Source: CAYQAJ01 sp964415245 (GTDB lineage Bacteria > Planctomycetota > Planctomycetia > Pirellulales > Pirellulaceae). From it: a stretch of 33,888 nucleotides of DNA. The DNA lies in assembly GCA_964415245.1 (NCBI GenBank), contig CAYQAJ010000021.1, positions 1 through 33,888 on the forward strand, written 5' to 3'. Positions 15,870 through 24,094 of this stretch are shown piece by piece. The notes beneath the pieces were generated by a model. That model ran no database searches. It saw only the letters and a list, made by a program, of their open reading frames with translations, and was not told the origin of the DNA. Both the position numbers and the translations under genes were made by a program. Within the stretch, counting starts at the first letter, position 1; each line of letters opens with the position of its first letter.

Positions 15870-17339
15870 GTGTCGGCAATTAAACAGCGCAATTCGGTTC
15901 TGGCGATCCTGGGAAGTCTGGGATGGCCGCTGTTTTTAGGTCTTTGGGCCTACGCGGTCTTCTTCGTGTTGGTTGAGCGGGGTCCGCTCGACCTGCCGTT
16001 CGTGCATCGCTACTTCGCCGGGCACCTGGTTTCGCGGGTCGCCACGGTGATGTTCTTCGTAGGTATTGCTGCCCTGTTACTCAAGGCACGCGACCTTTGG
16101 GGGCAGCATCGAAGCCTGGCGAATATCCGCCTTCCCGATCCGCCGCCCGAGGGAGATCGCCCGGCGGAGTGCGGCCAACTCATCGAGTGGCTCGGCTCGC
16201 TGCGTCGGCGGTGGCGCAATTCGTACTTGGGTCGCCGACTGATCGACGCCCTGTCCTTCGTCGAGCGGAACGGATCCGCGTCGGGTCTCGAAGACGAGCT
16301 CAAGTACCTGGCCGACGTCGACGCGGCCCGACAGCAGGAAGGCTACTCGCTGGTTCGCATCATCATCTGGGCGACCCCGATGCTCGGTTTTCTGGGCACG
16401 GTCATCGGCATTACCCAGGCGCTGGGCGACCTGGGAACGCAGGAGCTGGCCGACGACTCGCTGCAAACGGCCATGCAGGGCTTGCTCGCGGGTCTTTACG
16501 TTGCCTTCGACACGACGGCCCTGGCGCTGAGCCTTTCGATCGTGCTGATGTTCGTCCTGTTCCTTGTCGAGCGCGTCGAGACGCAGTTGTTACAAGCGGT
16601 CGATGCCCGCACCGGGGCCGAGTTGGCCGGGCGGTTCGAGCAGGTGGGGGGCAAGACCGATCCCTATCTGGCGTCGGTCGAGCAGATGGGACAGTCGGTG
16701 GTGCGTGCCAGCGAACAGCTTGTGGATCGCCAGAGCCGCATTTGGCAGTCGTCGCTCGAAGAGGCGCAGCGCAAGTGGAGCGACGTGACCGTCAGCTCCA
16801 GCCGCCAGGTACAGGAGGCGCTGTCCAACGCATTGGACCGGTCGCTCGCCCGGCACGCCAAGCATATTGCCCAAGTCGAGAAATCGGCCGCCGAAGCGCT
16901 CGGCCGCCGCTGGGAGCAATGGCAGGTGGCACTCTCCGAGGGAGCCCGCCTCTTGCGCGATCAGCAAAAGGAGATGGCTCATCAGGGGGCGGCGCTGCGA
17001 GAAGTGCTCAAGGCCACGGCCGACGTCATCAAGCTCGAACAAGCCCTGAATGAGAACCTGACGCGGCTCGCAGGCTCGCATCACTTCGAGCAAATGGTGA
17101 TGAGTCTCTCGGCGGCCATTCACCTGCTCAACGGTCGGCTCTCCGAGCTGCCCAGTAGCGGGAGGCGAATGGCATCGTCCGGGGCTGCTCCGATCGGTCC
17201 GGCGCCGGTGGGCGCGGCACCTGTCGGTACAGGCCCGGTGGGCGCAGCGCCTGGTGCCATCACCCACGCGGGCGACCCGCTAGTTCACGGCCCCGTTACC
17301 GTCCAACGTGCCCCGCACTCCCAGGAACGTGCCGCATGA
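15870..17339 (+). CDS. MotA/TolQ/ExbB-family channel protein with long cytoplasmic tail
   Basis: A 489-residue inner-membrane protein with a GTG start behind GGAAGGGAG. Membrane helices lie at about 8-35 and 50-72, and the conserved pair at about 160-185 (ATPMLGFLGTVIGITQAL) and 205-235 (LYVAFDTTALALSLSIVLMF). P-x-LGFLGTVIGI and the DTTALAL threonines are the TolQ/ExbB channel signature. Residues 73-160 form the cytoplasmic loop. After helix 4 comes a tail of about 175 residues, helical and Gln/Glu/Arg-rich (SRIWQSSLEEAQRKWSDVTV and onwards), then a Pro/Gly/Ala repeat (APVGAAPVGTGPVGAAPG). Ordinary TolQ/ExbB lacks such a tail; ZorA-like and some MotA-like proteins have one. The stop overlaps the next start by 4 bp, so it is translationally coupled to the ExbD-like gene. 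It is probably the pentameric stator of a proton-driven complex; the cargo is unknown. Confidence 0.88.
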   Translation: MSAIKQRNSVLAILGSLGWPLFLGLWAYAVFFVLVERGPLDLPFVHRYFAGHLVSRVATVMFFVGIAALLLKARDLWGQHRSLANIRLPDPPPEGDRPAECGQLIEWLGSLRRRWRNSYLGRRLIDALSFVERNGSASGLEDELKYLADVDAARQQEGYSLVRIIIWATPMLGFLGTVIGITQALGDLGTQELADDSLQTAMQGLLAGLYVAFDTTALALSLSIVLMFVLFLVERVETQLLQAVDARTGAELAGRFEQVGGKTDPYLASVEQMGQSVVRASEQLVDRQSRIWQSSLEEAQRKWSDVTVSSSRQVQEALSNALDRSLARHAKHIAQVEKSAAEALGRRWEQWQVALSEGARLLRDQQKEMAHQGAALREVLKATADVIKLEQALNENLTRLAGSHHFEQMVMSLSAAIHLLNGRLSELPSSGRRMASSGAAPIGPAPVGAAPVGTGPVGAAPGAITHAGDPLVHGPVTVQRAPHSQERAA

Positions 17340-19156
17340 GTCGAATGCGCTGGCGCAAACCGTCGGCCGCCGGCATCTCGCTCTTTCCGTTTTTGGCGGT
17401 GCTGGTCTGCACGATGGGTGCCCTGATTGTGTTGCTGGTGATCGTCGTGCGGCAAGCCGCCTGGCATGCCCAGCGCGCTCGCCAGAGCGTGGCCGAGCAC
17501 CACGCCGCCCAGCAGGAAGAATTGCAACAGCAACAGGAAGAAGAAAAGTGGCGCACCGACGTACTGCTCCAGCAGCGTCAGGAACAAACGCAGCGCCTCG
17601 CCGATCGCCGTCTTGAGTTGGGCTACTTGGAAGACCATCTTCGCTCGTTGCGCCAATCGTGGGATCGCGTGGCCGCCGAGCTGCGCGCTCTCGAAGAAAC
17701 CGCCGAAAAGCAACCGGTCGATTTCCAGGCGCTCGAAGCCGAGCAGAACCGGCTTCAGCAGCAGATTGCCGCCGCTGAGCGCAATCTGGAAGTCGCCCGA
17801 CGGCGGGCCACCGACGAGCCGCCTTGCTACGCCATCATTCCGTATACCGGCCCGCACGGCACGCGGCGGCCGCCGATCTATCTCGAATGCACCGGCGACG
17901 GTGTCGTGCTCCAGCCCGAGGGGATTCGCTTCACGCCCGCCGACTTCGAGGGGCCCATGGGGCCGGGCAACCCGCTCGACGCGGCCCTGTTGGCCGTGCG
18001 GCAGTACCACGCGCTGATTCACAATAGCGCGACGGGCGAAAGTGGTGGCGAATCGAACGAGCCGTATCCGCTGCTCATCGTTCGACCGGACGGCGCATTT
18101 GCCTTCGCGCGCGCCCGCGGGGCGATCAAGTCGTGGGAGGACGAAGTCGGTTTCGAGCTCGTGTCGGCCGACATGAAGCTGGCCTATCCCCCGGCCGACG
18201 CCGAGCTGGCCCGTGTCGTGCAAGAGGCGATCCGCGACGCGCGACGCCGTCAGGAGATCATGGCAGCGGCTGCGCCCAGTCGCTATCGAGGCGAATGGTC
18301 CAACGCGCTGCGGGCCACGTCGCGAGGCGGATTCGCGCCCGTAGACAGTCTAGGCAGTTCGGATTGGCTGAGCCGGCAGACGGGCACGAATGGATCGGGC
18401 GCGATTGCGCGGGGCACGGCTGACGGCCGGCGCGAAGGCGGATCGACGACAGTCACTGGTGAGCCCGATGGCGCGAGCGGCCGCGGGACATCGGCCAGCG
18501 GTTACCGGTCGCAGCAGGGGCAAGCCCGTGGCACCCAGACGGAAATTGACTCCGGCGGCACCTCGACGGGTGGACCTCAATCGCAGCAGGGGCAAGCCCG
18601 GGGCACCCGGACAGAAAACGACTCCGGCGGCACCTCGACGGGTGGATCTCAATCGCAGCAGGGGCAAGCCCGGGGCACTCAGATGGAAAACGATTCCGGC
18701 GGTGCATCCGACGGTGGATACCCAACGCCCAATGCGGCCCCGGGCGGCAACGGGGGAACGTCGGCGGGTCCCTCCTTCTCCGGTCGCGGTACCGGTGGCG
18801 GTTCGTCCGCCCGAGGCGGCTCCAACTGGGCGCTGCCGGGCGCGACGGCGGGCGCTTCGTCGATCACCCGTGCCATCGGCGTCGAATGCCATGCCGACCG
18901 ACTGGTGATTGGGGTGCGAGGCGACCGCGCGACGCGGGTCGATTCGCTCCCGTTGCGTGGTCCCCTGGTCCATCAGCTCGACGATCTCTTGGCCATGATT
19001 AACCATCGCATCGACGCGTGGGGCATGGCTGGGCCGGGCGCCTACTGGAAACCCGTGCTGGTCGTGGACGTATCGCCCGACAGCGAGGCGCGGTACGCGG
19101 AATTGGTCGAGCTGCTGCGCGGCAGCGGCATCGCGTTGGAGCGGCGCTCGCCCTGA
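17336..19156 (+). CDS. Large ExbD-like single-span protein with coiled coil and tandem Gly/Ser/Gln repeats
   Basis: A 606-residue protein, second in the operon. It has a basic N-terminus (MSRMRWRKP), one membrane helix at about 14-40 (LFPFLAVLVCTMGALIVLLV), a coiled coil at about 45-165 (EELQQQQEEEKWRTDVLLQQ), and a globular part at about 165-330 (CYAIIPYTGPHGTRRPPIYL; ADFEGPMGPGNPLDAALLAV). A low-complexity region follows at about 340-500, including three 24-residue repeats. The C-terminal domain is at about 510-606 (PVLVVDVSPDSEARYAELVE, then LLRGSGIALE), with the ExbD/TolR-like pattern of a strand followed by a helix and a glycine turn. The membrane helix has no Asp, unlike ExbD, TolR and MotB. 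It is predicted inside-to-outside, with the bulk periplasmic. The role is inferred: a partner of the upstream channel. I do not recognise a more specific family. Confidence 0.85.
   Translation: MSRMRWRKPSAAGISLFPFLAVLVCTMGALIVLLVIVVRQAAWHAQRARQSVAEHHAAQQEELQQQQEEEKWRTDVLLQQRQEQTQRLADRRLELGYLEDHLRSLRQSWDRVAAELRALEETAEKQPVDFQALEAEQNRLQQQIAAAERNLEVARRRATDEPPCYAIIPYTGPHGTRRPPIYLECTGDGVVLQPEGIRFTPADFEGPMGPGNPLDAALLAVRQYHALIHNSATGESGGESNEPYPLLIVRPDGAFAFARARGAIKSWEDEVGFELVSADMKLAYPPADAELARVVQEAIRDARRRQEIMAAAAPSRYRGEWSNALRATSRGGFAPVDSLGSSDWLSRQTGTNGSGAIARGTADGRREGGSTTVTGEPDGASGRGTSASGYRSQQGQARGTQTEIDSGGTSTGGPQSQQGQARGTRTENDSGGTSTGGSQSQQGQARGTQMENDSGGASDGGYPTPNAAPGGNGGTSAGPSFSGRGTGGGSSARGGSNWALPGATAGASSITRAIGVECHADRLVIGVRGDRATRVDSLPLRGPLVHQLDDLLAMINHRIDAWGMAGPGAYWKPVLVVDVSPDSEARYAELVELLRGSGIALERRSP
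18509..18724 (+). repeat. Three in-frame 72-bp tandem repeats in the ExbD-like gene
   Basis: Units start at 18509, 18581 and 18653, each beginning tcgcagcaggggcaagcccg and encoding SQQGQARGT followed by a 15-residue variable part (for example DSGGTSTGG). The units differ at only a few bases, so the expansion looks recent. They form a flexible periplasmic linker. Confidence 0.95.
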
Positions 19157-19185
19157 GTCGGAGTCGTCCTGAGCCGGAGATCGCC

Positions 19186-20196
19186 ATGAGACAGCGGCAT
19201 CGCCCCACGTCCGAACCCATCGGCCAGGATTCGTTTCTCGATATCGTGGCCAACCTGGTGGGCATTCTCATCATCCTTGTCATCCTGATCGGCGCCCGTG
19301 CCAAAGGAGCGTGGGTCGAGGCGGCGATCCACCAAGCGGCCGAAGACGAGGCGACTAGCGAACCTTCGTTGCGGGCTTCCCGCGCGGTCGAAGCGAATAT
19401 CAACGAGCTCGACGCGCAGGCCAAGTCGCTCGAACAGATGATCGAGCTGCGCCGCCTGGAGCGCGAGCGGGCACACACGCTGATCACGGCGGCCCAGCGC
19501 CAGATGGAAGAGGAGCGTCAGCGGCTCGACGACGAAGACCGGCGCCAGTACGACGCACAGCGCGAGCTGCTCGCGTCGCGAGCCAAACTCGAGGAGACCA
19601 ACCGCGCGCGGCGGAGTCTCGAAAGCGCCGCGACACGCAAGGTAGAGATCATCGAGCACACGCCGACTCCCCTGGCCAAGACCGTGTTCACTCGCGAAAT
19701 CCACTTTCGCCTACTCGGCGGACGGCTGGTGTACGTGCCGTGGAACGAATTGCTCGAACGTTTCAAGGCCGATGCGCCGCAAAAGGTGTGGAAGCTGCAG
19801 GACGCCGCCGAGATTGTGGAGACGGTTGGCCCGGTCGCCGGCTTCCAGGGAAAGTACGCGCTGCGGCGGGGCGAGTACGTGCTCGAAACGCGCATGGGGC
19901 CGGCCGTGCAGAAGGGTGTTGAATTCGAGGGTCTCATCATCGAGCCCCTCACCGACAATCCGGGAGAGCCGCTGGAGCGCGCGCTCCAGCCGCAGTCGCA
20001 GTTTCGCTCCCTCCTCGGCGGGTTCAACCCGGACGATACGACGATCACGGTCTGGGTCTATCCCGACAGCTACCATCAGTTCCGCACGTTGAAGGCGGAG
20101 CTGGTGAAGCTGGGGTACGCGACGGCCGCCCGACCGCTGCCCGAAGGCTTTCCCATCGGCGGCGCCCCGAGCGGCACGCGTTCGGCTGCGCAGTAA
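19186..20196 (+). CDS. Second ExbD-like single-span protein, carrying the membrane aspartate
   Basis: A 336-residue protein, third in the operon, 29 bp after the second gene. ATG 19186 starts MRQRHRPTSEPIGQDSFLDI. The membrane helix (about 17-37, FLDIVANLVGILIILVILIG) closely matches the ExbD/TolR helix and has Asp19 where ExbD and TolR carry their proton-binding Asp. Residues about 60-150 are a charged coiled coil (QMIELRRLERERAHTLITAA). Residues about 165-320 form a periplasmic domain whose end (TITVWVYPDSYHQFRTLKAE, then LVKLGYATAARPLPEG) has the ExbD-like strand, helix, Gly-Tyr/Phe and strand order. The frame is open upstream to 19018 inside the previous gene, but that part has no membrane-anchor logic. 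It probably forms an unequal pair with the second gene's product inside the channel pentamer (inference). Confidence 0.87.
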   Translation: MRQRHRPTSEPIGQDSFLDIVANLVGILIILVILIGARAKGAWVEAAIHQAAEDEATSEPSLRASRAVEANINELDAQAKSLEQMIELRRLERERAHTLITAAQRQMEEERQRLDDEDRRQYDAQRELLASRAKLEETNRARRSLESAATRKVEIIEHTPTPLAKTVFTREIHFRLLGGRLVYVPWNELLERFKADAPQKVWKLQDAAEIVETVGPVAGFQGKYALRRGEYVLETRMGPAVQKGVEFEGLIIEPLTDNPGEPLERALQPQSQFRSLLGGFNPDDTTITVWVYPDSYHQFRTLKAELVKLGYATAARPLPEGFPIGGAPSGTRSAAQ

Positions 20197-20420
20197 CGGC
20201 CTCACTGGCGTGCGTGCCGCTGACGTTTCGCCACCGCTATCTCCTGCTCGTATCTCCCGTTCACCGGTTCCAGCAACTCCGCGACGCCGCCGGGTCGTGC
20301 CAGGCTTGACCTCCGCGAATCAGCGTTGATCGTCGTGGGCTTTGTGGATTTGCCGGAGTGTGCGAAGGTGATTGTCTACCGCTCGGTGACGCAAAGACGG
20401 GCCAGCAACTCGACGGACAG

Positions 20421-22994
20421 ATGCACGCTGCAGATGACCACTCCGTGACGAAAAGGATTCTGGCGATTGCCGGTCCTTTGTTCGTGTTGTGCATGCTGGT
20501 GGCTGCGCTGTGGCTGCTGCACCACGAGCTGCGCAGTTACCACCTGCAGGACTTTCTCGACAGTGTGGCGGGAATCGCGCCGTCGAGGATTTGGCTGGCG
20601 GTGGGGCTGACGATTCTGAACTACGCGATTCTCGTGGGTTACGACCTGTTGGGGATTCGGTACATCCGGCACCCGATGCGTTTGCCGCGGGTCGTGTTGG
20701 CGTCGTTTCTGGGGTCCGCCATTGGGAACAATTTTGGCACGCTGCTGGGCAGCTCGACGATCCGACTGCGTTTGTATACGGCGTGGGGGCTGTCGGCCGT
20801 CGAGATCGTCAAGCTGGTGGTGATTCTCAGCGTCACGTTCTGGATCGGTCTGTTCGCGCTGTCGGCCGTGGTGTTCGTCGTCGATCCGCTGCCGATTCCC
20901 GAGCGTTTCCACCTGCCGGTCGCTTCCACCTTGCCGATAGGTATTGTGCTGGGATGTCTGGCGGCGGGTTATCTCGTGCTTTGTGCGACGCACCGCACGC
21001 CGCTGAAAATCTGGCAATGGGAATTCTCGCCGCCCCCCGTCGGGCTGTCGCTGTTGCAGTACCTGATTGCGTCGCTCGATTTGATGGTCGCCGCGTCGGT
21101 TCTCTACGTGCTGTTGCCGGCGTCGATGGAGGTGGGGTACTTCCACTTTCTGGCCATCTATCTGCTGGCACTGGTGGCGGGAGTGTTTTCGCAAGTGCCG
21201 GGCGGATTGGGCGTGCTCGAGCTGGTGATCCTGGTGCTGCTTGCTCCTTCCGATCCGCCGTTGGTCGTTGGGTCGCTGTTGGCGTTCCGCGCAATCTACT
21301 ACCTGGTACCGCTGGCCGTGGGGCTCGTCGTGCTCGGCGTCAATGAGCTAGCGCTCCATCGCCGGCACGTGGGCAAGCTGGTCGGTGTGCTGGGCCGCTG
21401 GACCACGTTCGTGGCGCCGCGCGTCCTCGCTCTGACTGTTTTTGTGGCCGGGGTCGTCTTGCTGTTCTCGGGGGCGACTCCTGCCGCGCAAGGCCGGCTC
21501 GGGCTGCTGCGCGAAGTGCTCCCGCTGCCGGTGATCGAGCTATCGCACCTGTTGGGCAGCATCGCCGGCATTCTGTTGATCCTGCTTGCGCACAGCCTGC
21601 AGCGGCGGATTGAGACGGCGTATTACGCGGTTGCGGTGCTTCTGGTTGGCGGGATCGCGTTTTCGCTGTTGAAAGGATTCGACTACGAGGAGGCGGTGAT
21701 CCTGGGCATTATGCTGCTGGTGATTCTGCCCTGTCGCGGGCATTTCTACCGCAAGGGAGCGCTGCTGACCGAGCGTTTCTCGCCCGGCTGGTTTGCGGCC
21801 ATCGGTCTGGTCACCGCGTGTACGCTGTGGCTGATGTACTTTGCGTACAAGCACGTGGATTACAGCAACGAGCTGTGGTGGCAATTCGAATTCCTCGGCA
21901 ACGCCCCCCGGTCGCTACGAGCGCTGGCCGGTGTCGCCTTGGTGACGTTGGTGGTTTCCGTTTGGCGATTGTTGCGGTCGAAACCCAAACCGCCCGATAT
22001 GCCCACGGAGGCCGATCTCGAGACGGCGCGCGGGATTGTCGCCGGCTCGCCCCGGACCTACGCGAATTTGGCGTTTTTGGGCGACAAACACTTTCTGTTC
22101 AACGAGGAGCGCACGGCGCTCTTGATGTACGGGGTCGAGGGGCGCAGTTGGGTGGCGATGGGCGATCCCGTCGGCGACGAACAGGCCGCCCGCGAACTGG
22201 TCTGGGACTTTCGCGATCTGTGCGACGAGGGCGGTCGCTGGCCCATTTTCTATCAGGTCGATGAGCGCCACGTCGCAATGTATGCCGAGATCGGTCTGGC
22301 GCTGTACAAAGTCGGCGAGGAGGGGCGCGTGGCGCTGCCCGAGTTCAACCTGGAGGGTGGCAGCCACAAGTACTTGCGACGCACGAACCGGCACGTCGCC
22401 GACCAGGGCTGCACGTTCGGGATGATCGAGCCGCCGCTCGATGATGCCCTGCTGGTGGAACTGCGACAAATCTCTGACGCCTGGCTGGCCGACAAAAAGT
22501 CGGCCGAGAAGAGCTTCTCGTTGGGAAGTTTTCAGCCCGACTACCTTCGCCACGGCCCCGTGGCGCTGGTACGCCAGAAGGGCAAGCTCATCGCGTTTGC
22601 CAATGTATGGCGGGGGGCCGATCACGAGGAACTTTCGGTCGACCTGATGCGCTACCGGACCGGTGCCCCGGAGGACGTGATGGAGTACCTGCTCATCCAG
22701 TTGATGCTATGGGGTAAGGAGCACGATTATCGGTGGTTCAACCTGGGGATGGCGCCGCTGGCCGGCGTCGAGTCGCAGCCGATCGGCCCGCTTTGGAACC
22801 GTATCGCGGTGCTGGCGTATCGGCACGGCGAGCCGTTTTACAACTTTCAGGGTCTGCGGCATTACAAGGAGAAGTTCCACCCCGTGTGGTCGCCCAAGTA
22901 CATCGCCTCGCCGGGCGGCTTCGCACTGCCGATCATTCTGACCAACGTGGCGACGCTGATTGCCGGGGGATTTTCCGAGTTGGTGAGGAAGTAA
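20421..22994 (+). CDS. mprF: Bifunctional phosphatidylglycerol lysyltransferase/flippase (MprF family)
   Basis: MprF adds an amino acid, usually lysine, to phosphatidylglycerol and flips the product to the outer leaflet, lowering negative surface charge. The product is about 857 residues, normal for the family. The N-terminal half has about 13-14 membrane helices and flippase motifs such as GSAIGNNFGTLLGSSTIRLR and VAGVFSQVPGGLGVLELVIL. The C-terminal 320 residues are the DUF2156 synthase domain: YANLAFLGDKHFLFNEERTA, VAMGDPVG, SHKYLRRTNR, SFSLGSFQPDYL, FNLGMAPLAGVE and YNFQGLRHYKEKFHPVWSPKY. An alternative GTG start at 20358 would add 21 residues; ATG 20421 is chosen because it lies nearer the first helix. 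It follows the ExbB-like operon by 224 bp on the same strand. Confidence 0.95.
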   Translation: MHAADDHSVTKRILAIAGPLFVLCMLVAALWLLHHELRSYHLQDFLDSVAGIAPSRIWLAVGLTILNYAILVGYDLLGIRYIRHPMRLPRVVLASFLGSAIGNNFGTLLGSSTIRLRLYTAWGLSAVEIVKLVVILSVTFWIGLFALSAVVFVVDPLPIPERFHLPVASTLPIGIVLGCLAAGYLVLCATHRTPLKIWQWEFSPPPVGLSLLQYLIASLDLMVAASVLYVLLPASMEVGYFHFLAIYLLALVAGVFSQVPGGLGVLELVILVLLAPSDPPLVVGSLLAFRAIYYLVPLAVGLVVLGVNELALHRRHVGKLVGVLGRWTTFVAPRVLALTVFVAGVVLLFSGATPAAQGRLGLLREVLPLPVIELSHLLGSIAGILLILLAHSLQRRIETAYYAVAVLLVGGIAFSLLKGFDYEEAVILGIMLLVILPCRGHFYRKGALLTERFSPGWFAAIGLVTACTLWLMYFAYKHVDYSNELWWQFEFLGNAPRSLRALAGVALVTLVVSVWRLLRSKPKPPDMPTEADLETARGIVAGSPRTYANLAFLGDKHFLFNEERTALLMYGVEGRSWVAMGDPVGDEQAARELVWDFRDLCDEGGRWPIFYQVDERHVAMYAEIGLALYKVGEEGRVALPEFNLEGGSHKYLRRTNRHVADQGCTFGMIEPPLDDALLVELRQISDAWLADKKSAEKSFSLGSFQPDYLRHGPVALVRQKGKLIAFANVWRGADHEELSVDLMRYRTGAPEDVMEYLLIQLMLWGKEHDYRWFNLGMAPLAGVESQPIGPLWNRIAVLAYRHGEPFYNFQGLRHYKEKFHPVWSPKYIASPGGFALPIILTNVATLIAGGFSELVRK

Positions 22995-23053
22995 GGCATT
23001 GGGCAAGAGAGCGGCCGACGTGCGGTAGACGCCCTGCTCGTTCCACGGCAACC

Positions 23054-24073
23054 CTACGGCAACTCCGGCGGCTTGAGTTCTGTCGCTTCGCCGCTGAGCG
23101 ACTTGAGAAACTCGACGACCGATTCGATCTCGGAGAAGCTTTGACCAAGGAGCGGTTGAACGTCCAGATCAAGCCCCTCGGGTCCGCGCGTGGGCACGCC
23201 GCGGTAATAGAACTGCACCACGTCGTACAAGGTGGCCTGCGAGCCGTCGTGCATATACGGCCCCGTCTGGCCGACGTCGCGCAGCGACGGCGTGCGGAAC
23301 CTGTAAAGGTCGTCGCGCTCGCCAGTGACAGCTCCGCGGCCCTTGTCGCCTGCGCCGATGCCGATTCGATAATACTTGCCGTCGCTCAGCAGCGGACCAT
23401 GGTGGCAGCGGATGCAGCCGGCGTCGCCCTGGAATAGCTCCAGCCCTTGTCGTGCTGGGGGCGACAGCGCGTTCTTGTCACCCGCCAGATAGCGATCGAA
23501 AGGTGAATTTCGGGTAACGAGCGTTCGCTCAAACGCGGCCAGCGCCCGGGCGATGTCGTCTCGGTTGACCGGCCGGCCGAACACTTTCTCGAACTGCTTA
23601 CTGTATCCGGGCACGGCTGCCAGCTCTTCGACGAGCTCGTCCGCGTCCTGGTGCATTTCATCGGGCGACTCGACGGGCACGAGCGCCTGTTCTTCGAGGC
23701 TAACGGAGCGGCCGTCCCAAAGGAGCGTTTGGTAAAAAGCAACGTTCAGTAGCGTTGGCGTGTTCCTCGTCAGATCCTTTCCGCCGGCGCCCTTGGCCTT
23801 GGGGATCGCGTCGCCCCAGACTTTGTCCGGCAAGTGGCACGTCGCGCAGCTCATCGTGTTGTCGCCCGATAGGCGGGGATCGAAGAAGAGCTGCTTGCCG
23901 AGCGCGCTCTTTTCGGGCGTGGTCGGGTTGTCTTCGGGCGCTGGAATCGTTTCGGGGAGTGTGACCAGTTTCGGCGTGCGGCGAGTTGCGGGCTCTTCGC
24001 CCAGGCTCGCGGCGCTGGCTATGGTCGCCCAGGTGACGACGAGCAAAGCTGCTACGATTCTTGCGTTACTCAT
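23054..24073 (-). CDS. Diheme cytochrome c peroxidase (MauG/CcpA family)
   Basis: A periplasmic diheme enzyme of about 339 residues. The signal peptide is ARIVAALLVVTWATIASAAS. The two heme-binding CxxCH motifs are CATCH (about residue 76) and CIRCHH (about 220). Family context is visible: LGKQLFFDPRLSGDNTMSCA, DLTRNTPTLLNVAF, LWDGRSVSLEEQA and FRTPSLRDVGQTGPYMHDGS. The start is uncertain: GTG 24088 (MNKADMSN) or ATG 24073 (MSNARIV). ATG is preferred because ggggtga lies upstream. It is the third gene of a minus-strand operon, only a few bases after the second peroxidase gene. The family reduces hydrogen peroxide with electrons from cytochrome c, but MauG-like members can also oxidise proteins or small organics. 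Confidence 0.92.
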   Translation of the reverse strand: MSNARIVAALLVVTWATIASAASLGEEPATRRTPKLVTLPETIPAPEDNPTTPEKSALGKQLFFDPRLSGDNTMSCATCHLPDKVWGDAIPKAKGAGGKDLTRNTPTLLNVAFYQTLLWDGRSVSLEEQALVPVESPDEMHQDADELVEELAAVPGYSKQFEKVFGRPVNRDDIARALAAFERTLVTRNSPFDRYLAGDKNALSPPARQGLELFQGDAGCIRCHHGPLLSDGKYYRIGIGAGDKGRGAVTGERDDLYRFRTPSLRDVGQTGPYMHDGSQATLYDVVQFYYRGVPTRGPEGLDLDVQPLLGQSFSEIESVVEFLKSLSGEATELKPPELP

Positions 24074-24094
24074 ATCGGCTTTGTTCACCCCGGT

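Noticed and set aside
18509..18724. CRISPR-like spacing of three repeats
   Set aside because: The 72-bp units are contiguous, in frame and lack spacers; this is a coding tandem repeat.
15870..20196. Zorya-type defence system
   Set aside because: The tail of the channel protein recalls ZorA, but the partners lack an OmpA/MotB-like peptidoglycan domain and no ZorC, ZorD or ZorE gene is adjacent.
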